Assembly: GCA_021029095.1 (NCBI GenBank)
Contig: JAJOHG010000001.1
Coordinates: 124,001-188,000 of the forward strand
Origin: Phellopilus nigrolimitatus
Taxonomy: Eukaryota > Basidiomycota > Agaricomycetes > Hymenochaetales > Hymenochaetaceae
Reading direction: 5' to 3'
Length of the DNA: 64,000 bases
A model generated the notes under the pieces. The model was given only the letters and a program-made list of their open reading frames with translations. It was not told the DNA's origin and ran no database searches. The translations under genes and the position numbers were made by a program. Shown piece after piece: positions 32,766 through 44,977 of the stretch (positions within the stretch are counted from its first letter, which is position 1; every line of letters starts with the position of its first letter).

Positions 32766-35700
32766 ATGAGCGCAGTAATCTTGCAGTGTCTCGCAGCATC
32801 CCTTAACACAGATCCAAACGCGCGTATCAGCGCAGAACTCAGAATAAATGAGTTGCTCCCGAGCCCTGGCACGTTTCCAGCTTCCATCGTCAGATCTGCA
32901 TACTGCTAAACGACGCGTTTGTGCACACAACAGAGACCGCGGTCGCGCTTTCAAACATCGTACTTGCACAGGACGTGGAGGTGTCTCTAAGACAGATGAG
33001 TCTTTAGATGGCTTACACTCATTCGCAGAGGCTGATTGCTCCTTCAATGATCACTCGGCAGTCATCATCCTTCGCAAATATGTGAACGAAAGGTGGTCCC
33101 CGTTCTTCCCAGCGTTCAAAGGCAATGCGCCATCAGTCGAGGTGCGGCCTCAGTCTCTCATCTACTATGCATGACTTACTGAAGACTTGACGGTCTTGAA
33201 GATCAAATTCCAAGTCCGGGGTGCCATTTTCAACGGCCTTTCGGATCCAAATCGCAAGATCAGATCATCCTGCGTGAGCACGCGTTTAATTAATATCATG
33301 TAGTTGTTCATCGAATTGTATCGCAGGCACATACTTTATCGCTCATTGCGAGCTCAGACTGGCCGGAAGAATACCCGGATCTTCTCAGCTCCTTGATTAA
33401 TTTACTCTCGTCTTCTTCTTTGGACTCTGTCCATGGAGCCATGCAAGTTTTCAACGAATTCATCAAATCTGACCTCACAGAAGACCAAATTCTACCAGTT
33501 CTACGTGAACTTCTTCCTGTTCTTCTCAACATTCTTGGTTCCACCCGGGTCAGTCCAAATCACGTCTTTTTCTCTGAATGCCAAGCTCAATGTATGCGGT
33601 AGCATACCCCCTTAACCCGTGCTAGAGCTGTGTCGGTTTTCCGACAGTGCATTACGACTTTATATATGGTGAAAGAACAGCACCCTCAGGCTGTTAAAGA
33701 AGCGACTGGCTCTATCCTTCCCGTCTGGACAGAAGCGTTCAAGGTCCTCTTGAATGCGCCACCTCAACAAGACGTAGAAAACGTTCAGTCCTGGGATCAT
33801 CTCGCTATACGCATCGAGATATTTAAGGTGCGCAGCTTGCCTTGAATTTGTTGATGCAAAATACTTACAGATCCTACCTATAGACTTTGGACACAATTCA
33901 CCTCGGCTTCTCTAAATCACTCGCTCCCCATTACGAAGACCTGCTCAATTCCTCACTTGCTCATCTTCAGGCTCTTCTACCGACTTTTACGAAGTACTAT
34001 CTAACAGCTTCATCGGCGCAGCCTCCAAGCGCATCCGAAGAGGACCCTATCGAGCTCTCGATGCTCGGTTGCCCGATTATTGATTTCTTAGCGGTCATCA
34101 CACGTGGCAGTAAAGCGAAGTCTTGGCTTCAACCCTCTAATGTGGAAGCGCTCATTGTCACTTTGTGCGGATGGATGCAGATGACTGAAGATGATGTGAG
34201 CTAAATGAGGCTACTCAGAAATTCGATTTGACTAAGTAGCTGATTAGGAGGAGAATTGGGGAAATGATGCAAACGCCTTTGTTGCACATGAAGACGACGA
34301 AACGCAATCATATTCATTGCGTGTTGCGGGACTTGACCTTCTAGCTGTGAGTCTGCATATCATATAATACTGCCTCGTGTAATGACTGTTGTTTAGAATC
34401 TCGTGGACCGAGAGCCTACTGTAACGATCAATGCGCTCTCCAAAGCTGTCACCCGGATTGTAGCAGAGTCGCAGGAGGCTCGAGATTCTGCTAATGCGGA
34501 ATGGTGTGCTCTTTTTTCATATTAGGTCATAGGTGGAAACTGAATTCATACAGGTGGCGCCCTTTAGAGGCTGCCTTGGTTGCGTCGGGGTCTGTCGCGG
34601 AAGCCATTACTGACTTCTGTGATGACGAGCAGGAGTCTGGGCGAGCTCAGCCTATCGACATCAAATCCCTGTTATCTGATGTCATTCCGCAGCTGCTTTC
34701 CCTCTCAGGTTTGCTATTCCTTCATGTCGTTCTCCTGACACTCACATCCGTCTTGTCTCTGTGATAGAATGTCCTTTCTTACAAGGCCGAAGCTTTGTCT
34801 TCGCAAGCCAATACTCGAAGCTTCTTCCTTCCCAACTGGCCGGTCAGTACATGGTAGCAGCCATCGACGTTCTGGAGGCCGAGAGCGCTGGCATCCCAAT
34901 CAAGATTTCTGCTGTCAAGGCAATCCAAAAGTATTTTTTTCTGTTTTATTGTTATTAGCGACACGGCTTACTCTATTGCCGCAGTTTCGCGTCAGGAATG
35001 GACGATTCAGTCCTGCTTCCTGTTGCTTTCCGCATCGCAAAAGATCTGGGTCCGTTTTTGTTGGTGACAAACGAAGATACTTTATCCCTCGTACTGGAGA
35101 CGCTCTCGTCTGTCGTGGATGTCGGCAAGGGCACCTGGGTCACGCCCGATTTGGCGGAACAAATGGTGACTGCCATGCTCCAGGTCTGGGTTAGAAATAA
35201 TAAGGGCAAGCTCACCTTTTTTTCTCTTCTTGCAATAAAAGCGAACTAATTTCCACTTCTGAAATAACTTCAGACCCGATCCTAATCTCAATCCTCACGG
35301 ATATCCTCGCTTCCCTTGCCAGGTCAACTCACCCTGGTGTTTACCATGCTGTCGTGAAAGTATCGTTGCCGACTCTTTGTAATGCCATCGCCGGTGCGAC
35401 ACCGAACGAGTCGTGGATCACGAGTTCGGCGATCGAACTGGTGACGAGCCTTGTGAATGGTGCACCTAGCACAGGCTTAGGCGAAGGCTTCTTCCCGACT
35501 CTGGCGCCGAGCCTTTTTGAGTGTCTTCGCATCGCAGAAGACAGAGATGTTCTGCAGGTGAGCCATATTTGCGATCGACCTTCCGAGAACGTTTCGCTGA
35601 GCTACATATAAAAACAGAATGGCGTCCTTTGCCTGACCTGGATTGTCCGGAAAGACATCAACCAGTTACTGGCCTGGCGGGATGCTGCTTCTGGACAAAG

Positions 35701-37187
35701 CGGGGTTGACAAGGTACTCGCAGTCATCGCGCGGCTGCTCGATAACGAAGACGAGTCCGGCGGGCTCGTTATCGGGGATTTGATCATCCACCTCCTCCGC
35801 CGTGCTAGTTCTGCCGTCGTCTCAGTCCTGCCGGAGCTCTTGCAAGCAATGGTACGCAGAATGCTGACGGCAAAGACAGCTACGTTCGTGCAGGTGCGTT
35901 AGTTTTATTCATCTGATGATTACACATATAAGATGCGAGAATACTTTTATGAACATTTATTCAGAGCCTCGTTGTTCCGTTCGCCTTCCTCGTACAAAGT
36001 GAGCGTGACACTGTACTTTCATTGCTCGAGGGCATCAGCGTAAATGGACGCTCTGGGCTTGATATTCTCATTCAAACGTGGTGCGAGAACGCGGAAGTCT
36101 TCCAGGGCTTCTGGCCTAGCCGTGTCAGGTAATGATCTCATTCGCTCATTTTTCGGATGGTCTTTCTTAATAGTGTATAGCACGCTTGGCCTCTGCCAAC
36201 TTTTCGCTTCGGAGCGTCCAAGCCTGAAGAATTTACTGGTCAAGGGCGATATCATCGTCACGCCGGAGACAAGGGATGGTGAGTTGTCTTCTGCCTCTCG
36301 CAGCAGCGAGCGTGATCCAATGTATCATCGAAACATGTAGTCATCGTCACACGGTCTAGGGCCAAGAAGAGTGCGCGTTCTCCGTTTTACCCGAAACCAT
36401 GCGATGAACGCGGCTAACTTGAATGTATTGAACCTTGAACTTTGCAGCCCCACACGAGTTTACGCAGATCCCCTTCCCTGTGAAGGCGTTGAAGCTTATC
36501 ATTAATGACCTCCGTTCGAACGGCGAGTCAGCGTCTATGGCGACAATCTCTGCGCAAGCCGGGACTATCGATGCTGACTCTGATGATGGGGTGCGCTAGT
36601 CTTTTTTACCAATAGCCAATGCGTCGAGCTAATAGGTGTGCGACTTTTTAGGACGAAGAGTGGCAGGATGAGGATGGCGTCAACCCACTAAACAGAGACG
36701 AGATTGCGTTCTTATCTGGTGAGTCAATTGCTCATAAACCTTAGGGTGGGATCTTCTAACAGATATTGTTGCGTTCACAGATGTACTGGGGCCGCGGGGA
36801 GGTGCATTTGACGACGACGACATCCCTGATGATAACGACGACGAAGACCTCAAGAACGACTCTATCTCGCAAATGGATATGACCGTGAGTCCCTTCGTCC
36901 AAAGATCTTGCGTCTTCGTATCCTTTCTACTCGCCTTTGCACGATGCACCCCTCAGCGGCGTTGCATACACGCGGAGATTTTACGGGCGATGCGCTCGTA
37001 ACCCCCTTTTAATCGTCCTTCTTTGTTACCCCCACGCTGATCGCTTCCATTGCAACGCATCCAGGCACACTTGATCTCGTTTGTGAAAGAATGTGCAGCT
37101 CGCAACACGAATGGGTTCTCAGATGTTGTCGGCCAAGCGAGCGCGGACGAGATGCTCGTGATCCAGCGTGTCCTGAACGAGACATGA
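32766..37187 (+). CDS. KAP114: Importin beta family, importin-9/Kap114-like
   Basis: Karyopherin that imports TBP, histones and other cargo. Many short exons rebuild a HEAT-repeat protein of about 1000 aa: MSAVILQCLAASLNTDPNAR, VALSNIVLAQDVEVSLRQ, the importin-beta N-terminal LRKYVNERWSPFF, ALSDPNRKIRSSC, SDWPEEYPDLL, and so on. Near the C-terminus are an acidic loop (DEEWQDEDGVNPL) and IPDDNDDEDLKNDS, as in importin-9. It ends at the TGA 37185-37187 after MLVIQRVLNET. Exon borders in the first 300 nt are uncertain: I place an intron between about 32890 and 32935 and a second near 32998. There are roughly twenty introns. Confidence 0.85.
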
Positions 37188-38721
37188 GAGCGTGTGGTCT
37201 GTGGAGTGGGAATAGAGAAGGTAGTAAGAAGTCCGAAGTACAGCTTGATTCGGTATGACGATTATAAACGTTCACGAATTTTCATGACGCTGGCTTTCTT
37301 TTCCAGTTCCGCGGAGCTTTACATACTTACAGTACGCAAAATCTGTTTCCATCATTTGTTTGACCAATAAATATGCGCAAGACTTGAAACTTGGAAACTC
37401 GAAACCTTACAGATTTATCTTTTGCTAAGACTTATGCGACGGTGTGCCGCTGGTCCGCCGCTGCGTGAGGATGTACGTATGTGCCGTTCCAGTAAGGTGG
37501 CGACTTTCCTATTCGTCCTCGTCAAGAGTGAAATTCGATCAATGCTCTGGGCTTCTATATACTCTCTCAGGCGCAATGCATCCTCCGCATGACAACGGTG
37601 TTGTTGCGGAAGTTCTTCTATCAATTGCTGTGTTATTTATGACTCCAATAGATCGAGTCACTGCCAATGAGCACTTACTTCGACTTCTATAGCAAGCCGT
37701 TCGATGACCGGCTGAGAGAAAAAAGTTCTGCGAGCTACAAAAAAAGAAAGCACTAGCGTTGATCGGTACCGCTCTAGAGAAACATACGTACTTAGATTAA
37801 AAAAATTTGCTGGTCAAAATGGCACATAAATTACTGGCTGCGAGGGATGGTGCTATCTGCGATGACGTAAATGCACGTGAAAGGCTAATTTTACCGTTTT
37901 GACTTCAGCATCACATGACTTCTGTGCTCACAGCCCGGTTTGTATTTCCATTTTCAAACGAGTTTCGACACCAAGCCTGTGCAACGTTTCACAGCGGAAA
38001 GCAACAACATTCGAAGCAGTGCGCACATATTGTATATCCTCTATCGGCTTTGCTGATACTAGTTGACTGAAAAGGAATCGAAGTTATGCAGGAAGACATG
38101 TAATGGAAAGTGTAATGATGAAGATTCAGACAGGTTAGGTTGCGTCCGTGCCATCGGTCTCAGACATACGCGCTCAGAATAGACCGTTGTATCCTGAGAA
38201 AACAAGTAGAGATCTATTCAAAACCGAAACTCTACATAGAGAGAAACCATTGTTTCGTAAAGCATGCTCGAACCTTAAAGCACCCCTCGCTGATTTGTGT
38301 CCGCACTACATGCGTAGCCAATACCGAACGGAACACATCCCTCGCACCTTTCTTGATCCTTCTCCAGACTCTCACGCAATTTTCCAGCATGGCCGATCCT
38401 TTCCAAGCCGCAAGACACGGAATTTTAGGTACAGGACTTGCCCGACTGGCTTAGAAATACGACAGCAATTTCACGTTTACGAAAAGACGGAGAGGCCGGG
38501 GAGGTGACGAGAGTAGCTAACGCTAACGTCAACAAATGAAAGGGTGACGGATAATGAAGCTTGAGGATCAGCGCCGGATCCGACTTTCTATTTTGGGCAG
38601 GTCTTAGCCGTGCACTCGAGTCAGGGTCCTTGCTGTCCAAACTCTTATAAGACCACCATGTCCTACAACGCCTGTTCTCCCCCTCCCTCTCTGCCGAGTC
38701 ATCCTCTCATAGTCTGCAGAC
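37188..38721. other. Intergenic, no gene seen
   Basis: Moderate GC, several short frames on both strands without family resemblance. The 3' flank of KAP114 and the promoter of the F-box/LRR gene lie here. Confidence 0.5.
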
Positions 38722-40141
38722 ATGGGCTTGATGCATCACATGAGCTCTGCATTCGCACTTGTACGTACTTTGTACTTCACTTTATTTATTTTACATAGCT
38801 GCTCACGCGCTTTCGCAGCTTTACGACCGCGACGAAGTAGCACCAACTCGGGCGGAGAATTCCCATGTTAACTCCTCAAGCCAGCGTGTCAGCGGTAGCT
38901 CAATCTCCCACATTCCCGCAGAGATCATCCTTGCCATTCTTGAGGCAGCGTATTATGACGATAATCTGGAGCCCGACACCCAGTTTCTTGCGAACTGCGC
39001 TATCGTTTGTAAATCGTGGTCTGCGCCTTCCCAGAGCCTTCTCTTCCGGCATGTCTTCCTCAGGTCAAGCTCGGCATTCTCTTCTTTTCGATCTGCCGTC
39101 GGCCGATGCACAAGTCGCGCTCGGGCCCTTGCGGACGTCGTTGTACGGCTTCGCATCACGCTAGACTACAATCACCCCGACCAGCTGTCGCACCGCGCGC
39201 TCGCACTAGCAGTCCGCCTTTGTCCAAACCTGTATGAGCTCGATATCTCCTTGTACGGCTGTGGTGTGCCCGTATTAGACCCTGCCGGAGCCGCGGGCGC
39301 CTTCCGCGTGTTCAGGGCAGCCCCGTCTTTCGATGCCGTCACATTGGCATTACTGCGGGAAGGCCCTCGTATTCGATCACTCAGGCTCGCGAACTGGTCG
39401 GATAATGATCAGTTGGCAGTCCAGCTTCTTTGGGACGTATGGCCCTCGCTGACAGCTGTGGCTTTGAAAGGGACACCGCCGCGCATGCCAGCGGCAGACG
39501 ACGAGCCATGGATGCCGTTCAATTGCAATTTGAGCGAATTGAGACTTAGTTTCCAGACCTCACCTAAGATGGATTTCGTCAAGTGGCTCTTATCGAGTTC
39601 CATTCGTTCTCTACGCTGTCTAGAGCTCGAGCGCGAGCCTTCGATGGAGCTCCTAAACGTCCTCCTTCATCAGCACGGCAGTTCCCTCGAGAGCCTTTCC
39701 ATCCCATCATGCACCTCTCGCGGACAGGCTAGTGCCGTGCAGAGCTGCGAACGACTGCGGGAGATCAGGATAGAAAGCGCGATGATTTCGCCGCTCCTTC
39801 TAAAGCAGCTTCCGGACACATTAGAGCATCTAGCCTTCGCGCTTAGCAGGGACACGCCTCTGTACCTGGTTGTCAATTTCGTCAAAGCTCGCGACAACCT
39901 TAAGGCAGTCACCGTGCACTTCTGGAACGGGGGCGACACTCATCCTCTACTTCCGAGCCTCAGGATTGCGTGTGCGTGCAGAGGCGTCGAGCTTATTGAC
40001 ATTCATAGGATTCGGCAGTTTCGCGAGGCAGTCGTACGTCTTCTCATAGCTATTTTTACTTTCTACCTTGAAGAACTGATCGAAATGAATGTTACTTCAG
40101 CGCGGCGACCCAATTCCGTTTACTGCTTTTCCGCGTACTAA
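38722..40141 (+). CDS. F-box/LRR-type protein
   Basis: Presumed SCF adaptor. A short first exon (38722-38760, MGLMHHMSSAFAL) joins through a GTACGT..TTCGCAG intron to exon 2 at 38819. The F-box reads SHIPAEIILAILEAAYYDD with NCAIVCKSWSAPSQSLLFR. Leucine-rich repeats follow (LCPNLYELDISLYG, GPRIRSLRLANWSD, SSIRSLRCLELERE, HGSSLESLSIPSC). The conserved part ends at IRQFREAV, directly before a GTACGT donor at 40033. If that intron is spliced to the TTCAG at about 40098, the frame continues to 40487; if it is retained, it ends at 40141. I give the shorter end because the longer tail has no recognisable pattern. Confidence 0.7.
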
Positions 40142-42115
40142 AGAGCCCGGAAACCTGCTTCGGATGCTTTACATCACTCGGACCGTGGGATGTCCCCCTC
40201 ACAAGTCGGCTTGTCGGCAAACTTTGGACGAGCTCGACGTTGTTCCCTTTTCTCAGCGCGAACTGCCCGAGTTGATCATTGAGCGCGCTGAAGTAGCTGT
40301 CGAGGGCGCCGTTGACGCAGCAGATGATCACGTCTGGAAGTGCAGGCCCAGATTCCGAGTAACCATCACGGGTAAATTGATAGGAACGAATACATGTGCC
40401 ATGATTTACTCAAGAATGCTATTCCCCGCACGACCGCCACGACCGCCACCGAACACAAAATGCATTCATTATATGAAGCACGTATAGCATTCTAAGCCCA
40501 TGTGCTACAAGTTCCGTATTCGCTGGTCGACTGTATCATACCGCAACCCCTGACAGAGCCTACGTTATCATGCAATCTTTTACTGTCTGTTTTGCTCTAA
40601 ACGCCACCTCCTAGACGGATCGACGCACAGGTTCGTTGCTCTCTCCTTTTGTCTCCATCATGTGGTTCATGATCTATCGCAGGCTCACACAGATGCTTTC
40701 CTCATCATCACCATTCAACAATCGAACATTGCTCGCTACATCATCCACAGTTCCATTTTTTTCATCGTTAGTCTCTGACAAGTCTGCCATTTGAAACATG
40801 CTCGGCGTCGCTTAGCGTCCCATCTTCGGCTCATCGTTTCGCATTTGCTGTCTGCTGTCCATTGTTGTCCATTACTGCTGTCACACGAACTAGCTATCAG
40901 CTCAATTGCGCTCCGAGCTTTAGTTCACTACTCACTGTCCGTTGCCGTCGCTCTTCCCATCCACTCACAACCCTATGCAGTACAAGTATTCACTTCGGAC
41001 ATCCTCGTCATCCTAGTACGGCTTAGTAGCTTACAAACCAACTTATTTTTATAATTGTATCTACGTGCGCGTACGTACACATGTACTCATTTATAAAGCG
41101 CGATCGCCGATAGACCCCCGACCATTCAGTAATTATGCATCTTCCGTTACCCGGAGCTCGGGCTGGAGCTCTCGGCGTACCAATTTCCAAGCATATTTGA
41201 CATTCTATTCCGCCACTATCGCGCCACCGCACTCACGGGGCATCCGCATGTCAACATGCCGCCGCCGCCACTACCGGTGCGCATGTGAACAGACTGAAGT
41301 GTGTAAGGTATAAGTGCCAGGCAGATAAGTACGATCACTATAGAATCGCGCGGCGTTCGCTTTCCCGTCGAGAACTCATGTTGCGGACGCTGGCGTCTAC
41401 GTACGGCATCCGGGTCCACAGACAGCTCTCGCATGCTTCTGGCTGCTTTACAGCTTTCATTTTATCCGTTGCGTGTACATTGCACAATAATAAGCCTCGC
41501 CGGCGTCGCCGCATAGACCGCGCTCGCTATCGGAGGTTCCAGCAATAGACACGTGATCGGCGCAGGGCGATAGAAGGGGAAAACCGACGCCCGGGAATCG
41601 ATTCGAAGAGGCCTCGTTGCAGATGAACGGAAGTCGCTCTTTCAGGCAATAGGTAAGTGTGTCTCTCTATCGGGCGCGGGGAACCCGAAGCGATGGCATT
41701 AGACGCTGTGTGCGAAGACGTACAACGGGCGAACGGACTCTTCCCTGCTCCCGCGACAGATCAGTGCTTCGATGACCGCTGCTCGTAATTCGAAGCGCAG
41801 GACGTCGACGTCGGGAATGATCGAGAAGCATGCGGTAGTTGGCCGGGCGAAGCACCCGCCAAGACGCACAGGTCAAGTGGACCTCAGGATTACATGTATA
41901 TGCGACGTTTGATGCACGTAGCACCCTCCGAGTCGGAAGGGCGTGGAAGAAGGGGCGTTGAGTGGTTGGATGGCGGGAATATGCTGTCGCGAAGGCGGCG
42001 TTGCGGCATGCGCGGTATGTACGAGATATGCAGCGGAAGGAGGTCTGAAGGGGATTACGAGGAAGAGGTGGCTCTAAAGTGTCTCAATCCTGCTTCCATG
42101 AATCTGATTCTGAGA
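40142..42115. other. Intergenic, no gene seen
   Basis: About 2 kb without a supportable gene. A possible tail of the F-box gene reaches 40487. 40600-41060 is pyrimidine-rich. 41550-42110 has short frames without resemblance to known families. Confidence 0.45.
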
Positions 42116-43622
42116 TTAGTGCACGGTACGGCATGTGAATTCAACGAGAGGAAAAAAGAATGCGGCATACCCGTCCAATTCCCCTTCTAAGACAGACTGA
42201 ACGCCGCCTGTGCCAACTTCGTACCCCGTACGCACGTCCTTGATGAGCTGGTACGGCTGAAGCGTGTACGACCGGATCTGCGAGCCCCACGAAATCTCGG
42301 GGAGGTTGGTATACGACGCATTCTTTGCTCGCGCCCTGATGATCGAGAGATGAGAAGAATTGACGAGAGAAAAGAAAGAGCCTCTTACTTCTTTAGGCGC
42401 TCCATGTCAAAGAGACGGGACTTGAGCAAAGAAATCGCAACGGTTCTATTGCGGGCTTGACTACGTTCTTGTTGGCACTGAAGATATGTTAGAACAACAA
42501 GTCCTTCCTGGTTTGGTTTAACAAGGCAATAACTCACAGCAACGACAAGCCCGGATGGGATATGCGTTATCCGTACCGCACTCTCCGTCTTGTTCACATG
42601 CTGGCCGCCCGCGCCCGAGCTCCTCATAGTGGTGATCTTCAGGTCGCTTGGGTTGATCTCCACGAGCGACTTGGCACCCCCGCTCTTCCCGCCACCACCA
42701 CCCTTCTCGTCAACTTCGTCCTCCTCGCCGAAGTACGGCGAGACCTGCACAGACGCGAAGGAGGTGTGCCGCTGGCCCGCAGCATCGAAGGGCGACATGC
42801 GCACGAGGCGGTGGATACCAGTCTCGAACTGCGCGTAGCCGTACGCGTACGCGCCGTCAACACGGAGCATGCGGTGGCGGATGCCGGCGACTTCACCAAG
42901 AGTTTCGTCGACCAGCGTGACTGGACATTAGGAAAAAGTTAGCAAAACTACGACTGCTCAGAAAGTGCCATGTCAGGGGTGCGTACCGGGAAAGTCGTGT
43001 GCTTGCGCCCAACGAGTGTACATTCTCGACAATATACCAGCCCAGTCGCACGCTTCTGTTCCCCCAGACCCAGCTTTGACTTCAATGTAAGCACCGCTGG
43101 CATCAGCCGGCTCTGACAGCAGAAGCGTCTTCGTGAGCTCGTCCGCGCGCTTCTTCAAGGACACGAGCTCTGGAAACAGCTCGTCGTAGAGCTCGCTGTC
43201 GCCCGACGAGTCCGCGAGAGATGCCAGCTCTGAGAGGGATTCGAAGCTCGTCTGGATGTCGTGCAGTAAGGAAGTCTGTTTCTGAAGGTGTGAGAGCTGC
43301 TGCTGCTTGCGGGAGGCGGTGTTGTAGTCTTTTGTCCAGATATCTGCGTCCTTTACAAGTAGACATTGTTAGCATAAGCTCCGTTGCAAAAAGAGTGATG
43401 TCGTACCTCAAGCTCCTTTACCAGCTCTTTTGCTTGAGCGTCCGCCGTCTTCAGCCGTTCTCCCTGGTTGACCAACGAAAGGGCGTTCCTTATGTCCGCA
43501 AACGCGTCGCGGATGGACGACTGCAAGGCAGCCGCAGTTGGAGGAGCAGTAGTGGAGGCCCATCGTGCGGTCTGTACGAGTATGCGCCTCCGGGAGAGAA
43601 CGCGCAGAGTGCTAAACAGCAT
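42116..43622 (-). CDS. Organellar peptide chain release factor, RF2-type
   Basis: Class I release factor. Exon 1 (43622-43407) starts [20 protein letters not shown], an Arg-rich mitochondrial presequence. Next come a helical domain ([20 protein letters not shown]), the PCRF-type motif [16 protein letters not shown], and then [19 protein letters not shown], which contains the SPF tripeptide of bacterial RF2 in place of the PxT tripeptide of RF1. The catalytic GGQ lies in [17 protein letters not shown]. The C-terminus has SQARNR and [19 protein letters not shown], typical of PrfB. The reading continues to a TAA at 42116-42118; the last exon border near GELDGY is uncertain. Acts in mitochondrial translation termination. 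Confidence 0.85.
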
Positions 43623-43929
43623 TGGACATCGCAGACGAACGCAGACACTTGGTCACGATTGCCGAAGGAAAGAAAAAAGAAGAATCGGGAAATGTAAATC
43701 CAGAAAAGGCAAAGATGTGGCAACGCCGATCTATTTATAATTCAGGCGCGCTTCTCAGTTGGATCCTCCTCGTCTTGAATACCCAGTCGTCATATACTGC
43801 GTCGGCATGAGCTTTTCGTTATGTCATCCTCTCCCATATATAAAGATATAAAGACAGCCCGCGACGACCAAAGTCGCTTTCCCCTCCTTCTCCCCAACCA
43901 TTTACTCGACCCTCAGAATCCGCTTAGCT
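43623..43929. promoter_or_regulatory. Divergent promoter, release factor / membrane protein
   Basis: 307 bp between two divergent start codons. A TATTTATAA word (about 43732-43740) and a TATATAAAGATATAAAG stretch near 43838 are TATA-like candidates for the plus-strand gene. Confidence 0.5.
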
Positions 43930-44857
43930 ATGGGCAACGATCTCTCAACGGCAAGGATGATTGCGCCTGGCGCATTCGCTATTAATTTCGGGGCTCAGTT
44001 GTACGGGATGCTGAGTACCCCGAACATGAAGCAGGTCGCTGATAGGGTGAGCCTGTGTCCGAGATAAATTAAATTGAATAGACGCGTTTACGGTCTTTTC
44101 AGAACCACTACGCATTCTCGCCGAACCCAGCCTTCATCGCTGCGTTCTTTGCCCCGCAAATGGTGCTGCAGCTTGCATGGCTGCGTAAGCTGTTCTCCAA
44201 CGGAGATGCCGTCGAGCCCGCACAGCTGGACTACGTGCCGATCTACGCACTCGGTAATGTTTGTATTGGTGAGATATTTGATATCCAGTGATACTGGCAT
44301 TCAGTTGAAGTCCACTTCTTGAATAAAAAGCCGGGTGGATGGTATTCTGGAAGTACGAGATGTTCAGCTTCTCGCAGGTCCTCGTCTGCGTGAACTCGCT
44401 CGCGCAGTTGTATGCAGTGTCGCGGCTCCCACCGATCTCGCCCAACAACGCTCTGACGCACTGGGTAGCGAAGACCACCGCTGGTATCGGCATTTTGGAC
44501 TTTGTCGACAACGGCGCGGTCGCACTGGTAGGCATTTTGTTACTATATGTATCATCTAGAGGGAGATCTATATGACGCGTGTTTAGCGCTACGTCGCGCC
44601 TCCGTCCACCTTGGTCAAAGTTCTGACTGGCGGAATGTTCGGGCTCGCGGTAAGATTCCAAGGTATTCATTTTCATAAACGCAGGTGTGTTCTGATACAC
44701 TTTTCAGAGCTTTCTCTCGGACCCAATCATGGGCGGGTGCATCGTCTACGACCTGCTTGCGCTTTGCAGCGGCCAGAAGGATTCATGGCGCACAACGCTC
44801 GGATGGTTCGCTGCTGGTTCCGCAGCCATCAGCGGACTCAGGATTATGTTTCTTTAA
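43930..44857 (+). CDS. Fungal multi-pass membrane protein of unknown function
   Basis: Five exons joined over short introns give about 215 aa. It starts MGNDLSTARMIAPGAFAINF, then NHYAFSPNPAFIAAFFAPQM, VPIYALGNVCI, GWMVFWKYEMFSFSQVLVCV, GIGILDFVDNG, VKVLTGGMFGLA and SFLSDPIMGGCIVYDLLAL, ending SGLRIMFL. Four to six hydrophobic segments are visible, several with prolines and aromatic residues, as in small fungal integral membrane families (DUF1774-like is possible). No catalytic motif is seen. Converges with COG8, 120 bp between stops. Confidence 0.75.
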
Positions 44858-44977
44858 ACCAACAAGATCCCAAGCATGACAAAGAAATCCCGAGGTGTAT
44901 AAATTACGTGCATCTGTAAATTAACAAACATGCGACATTGTAACAGTAGATATGGCGAACGAAAGCAAGACAGATCC

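Noticed and set aside
38148..38507. 119-codon plus-strand frame before the F-box/LRR gene
   Set aside because: No family pattern and a second overlapping frame of similar length; treated as intergenic.
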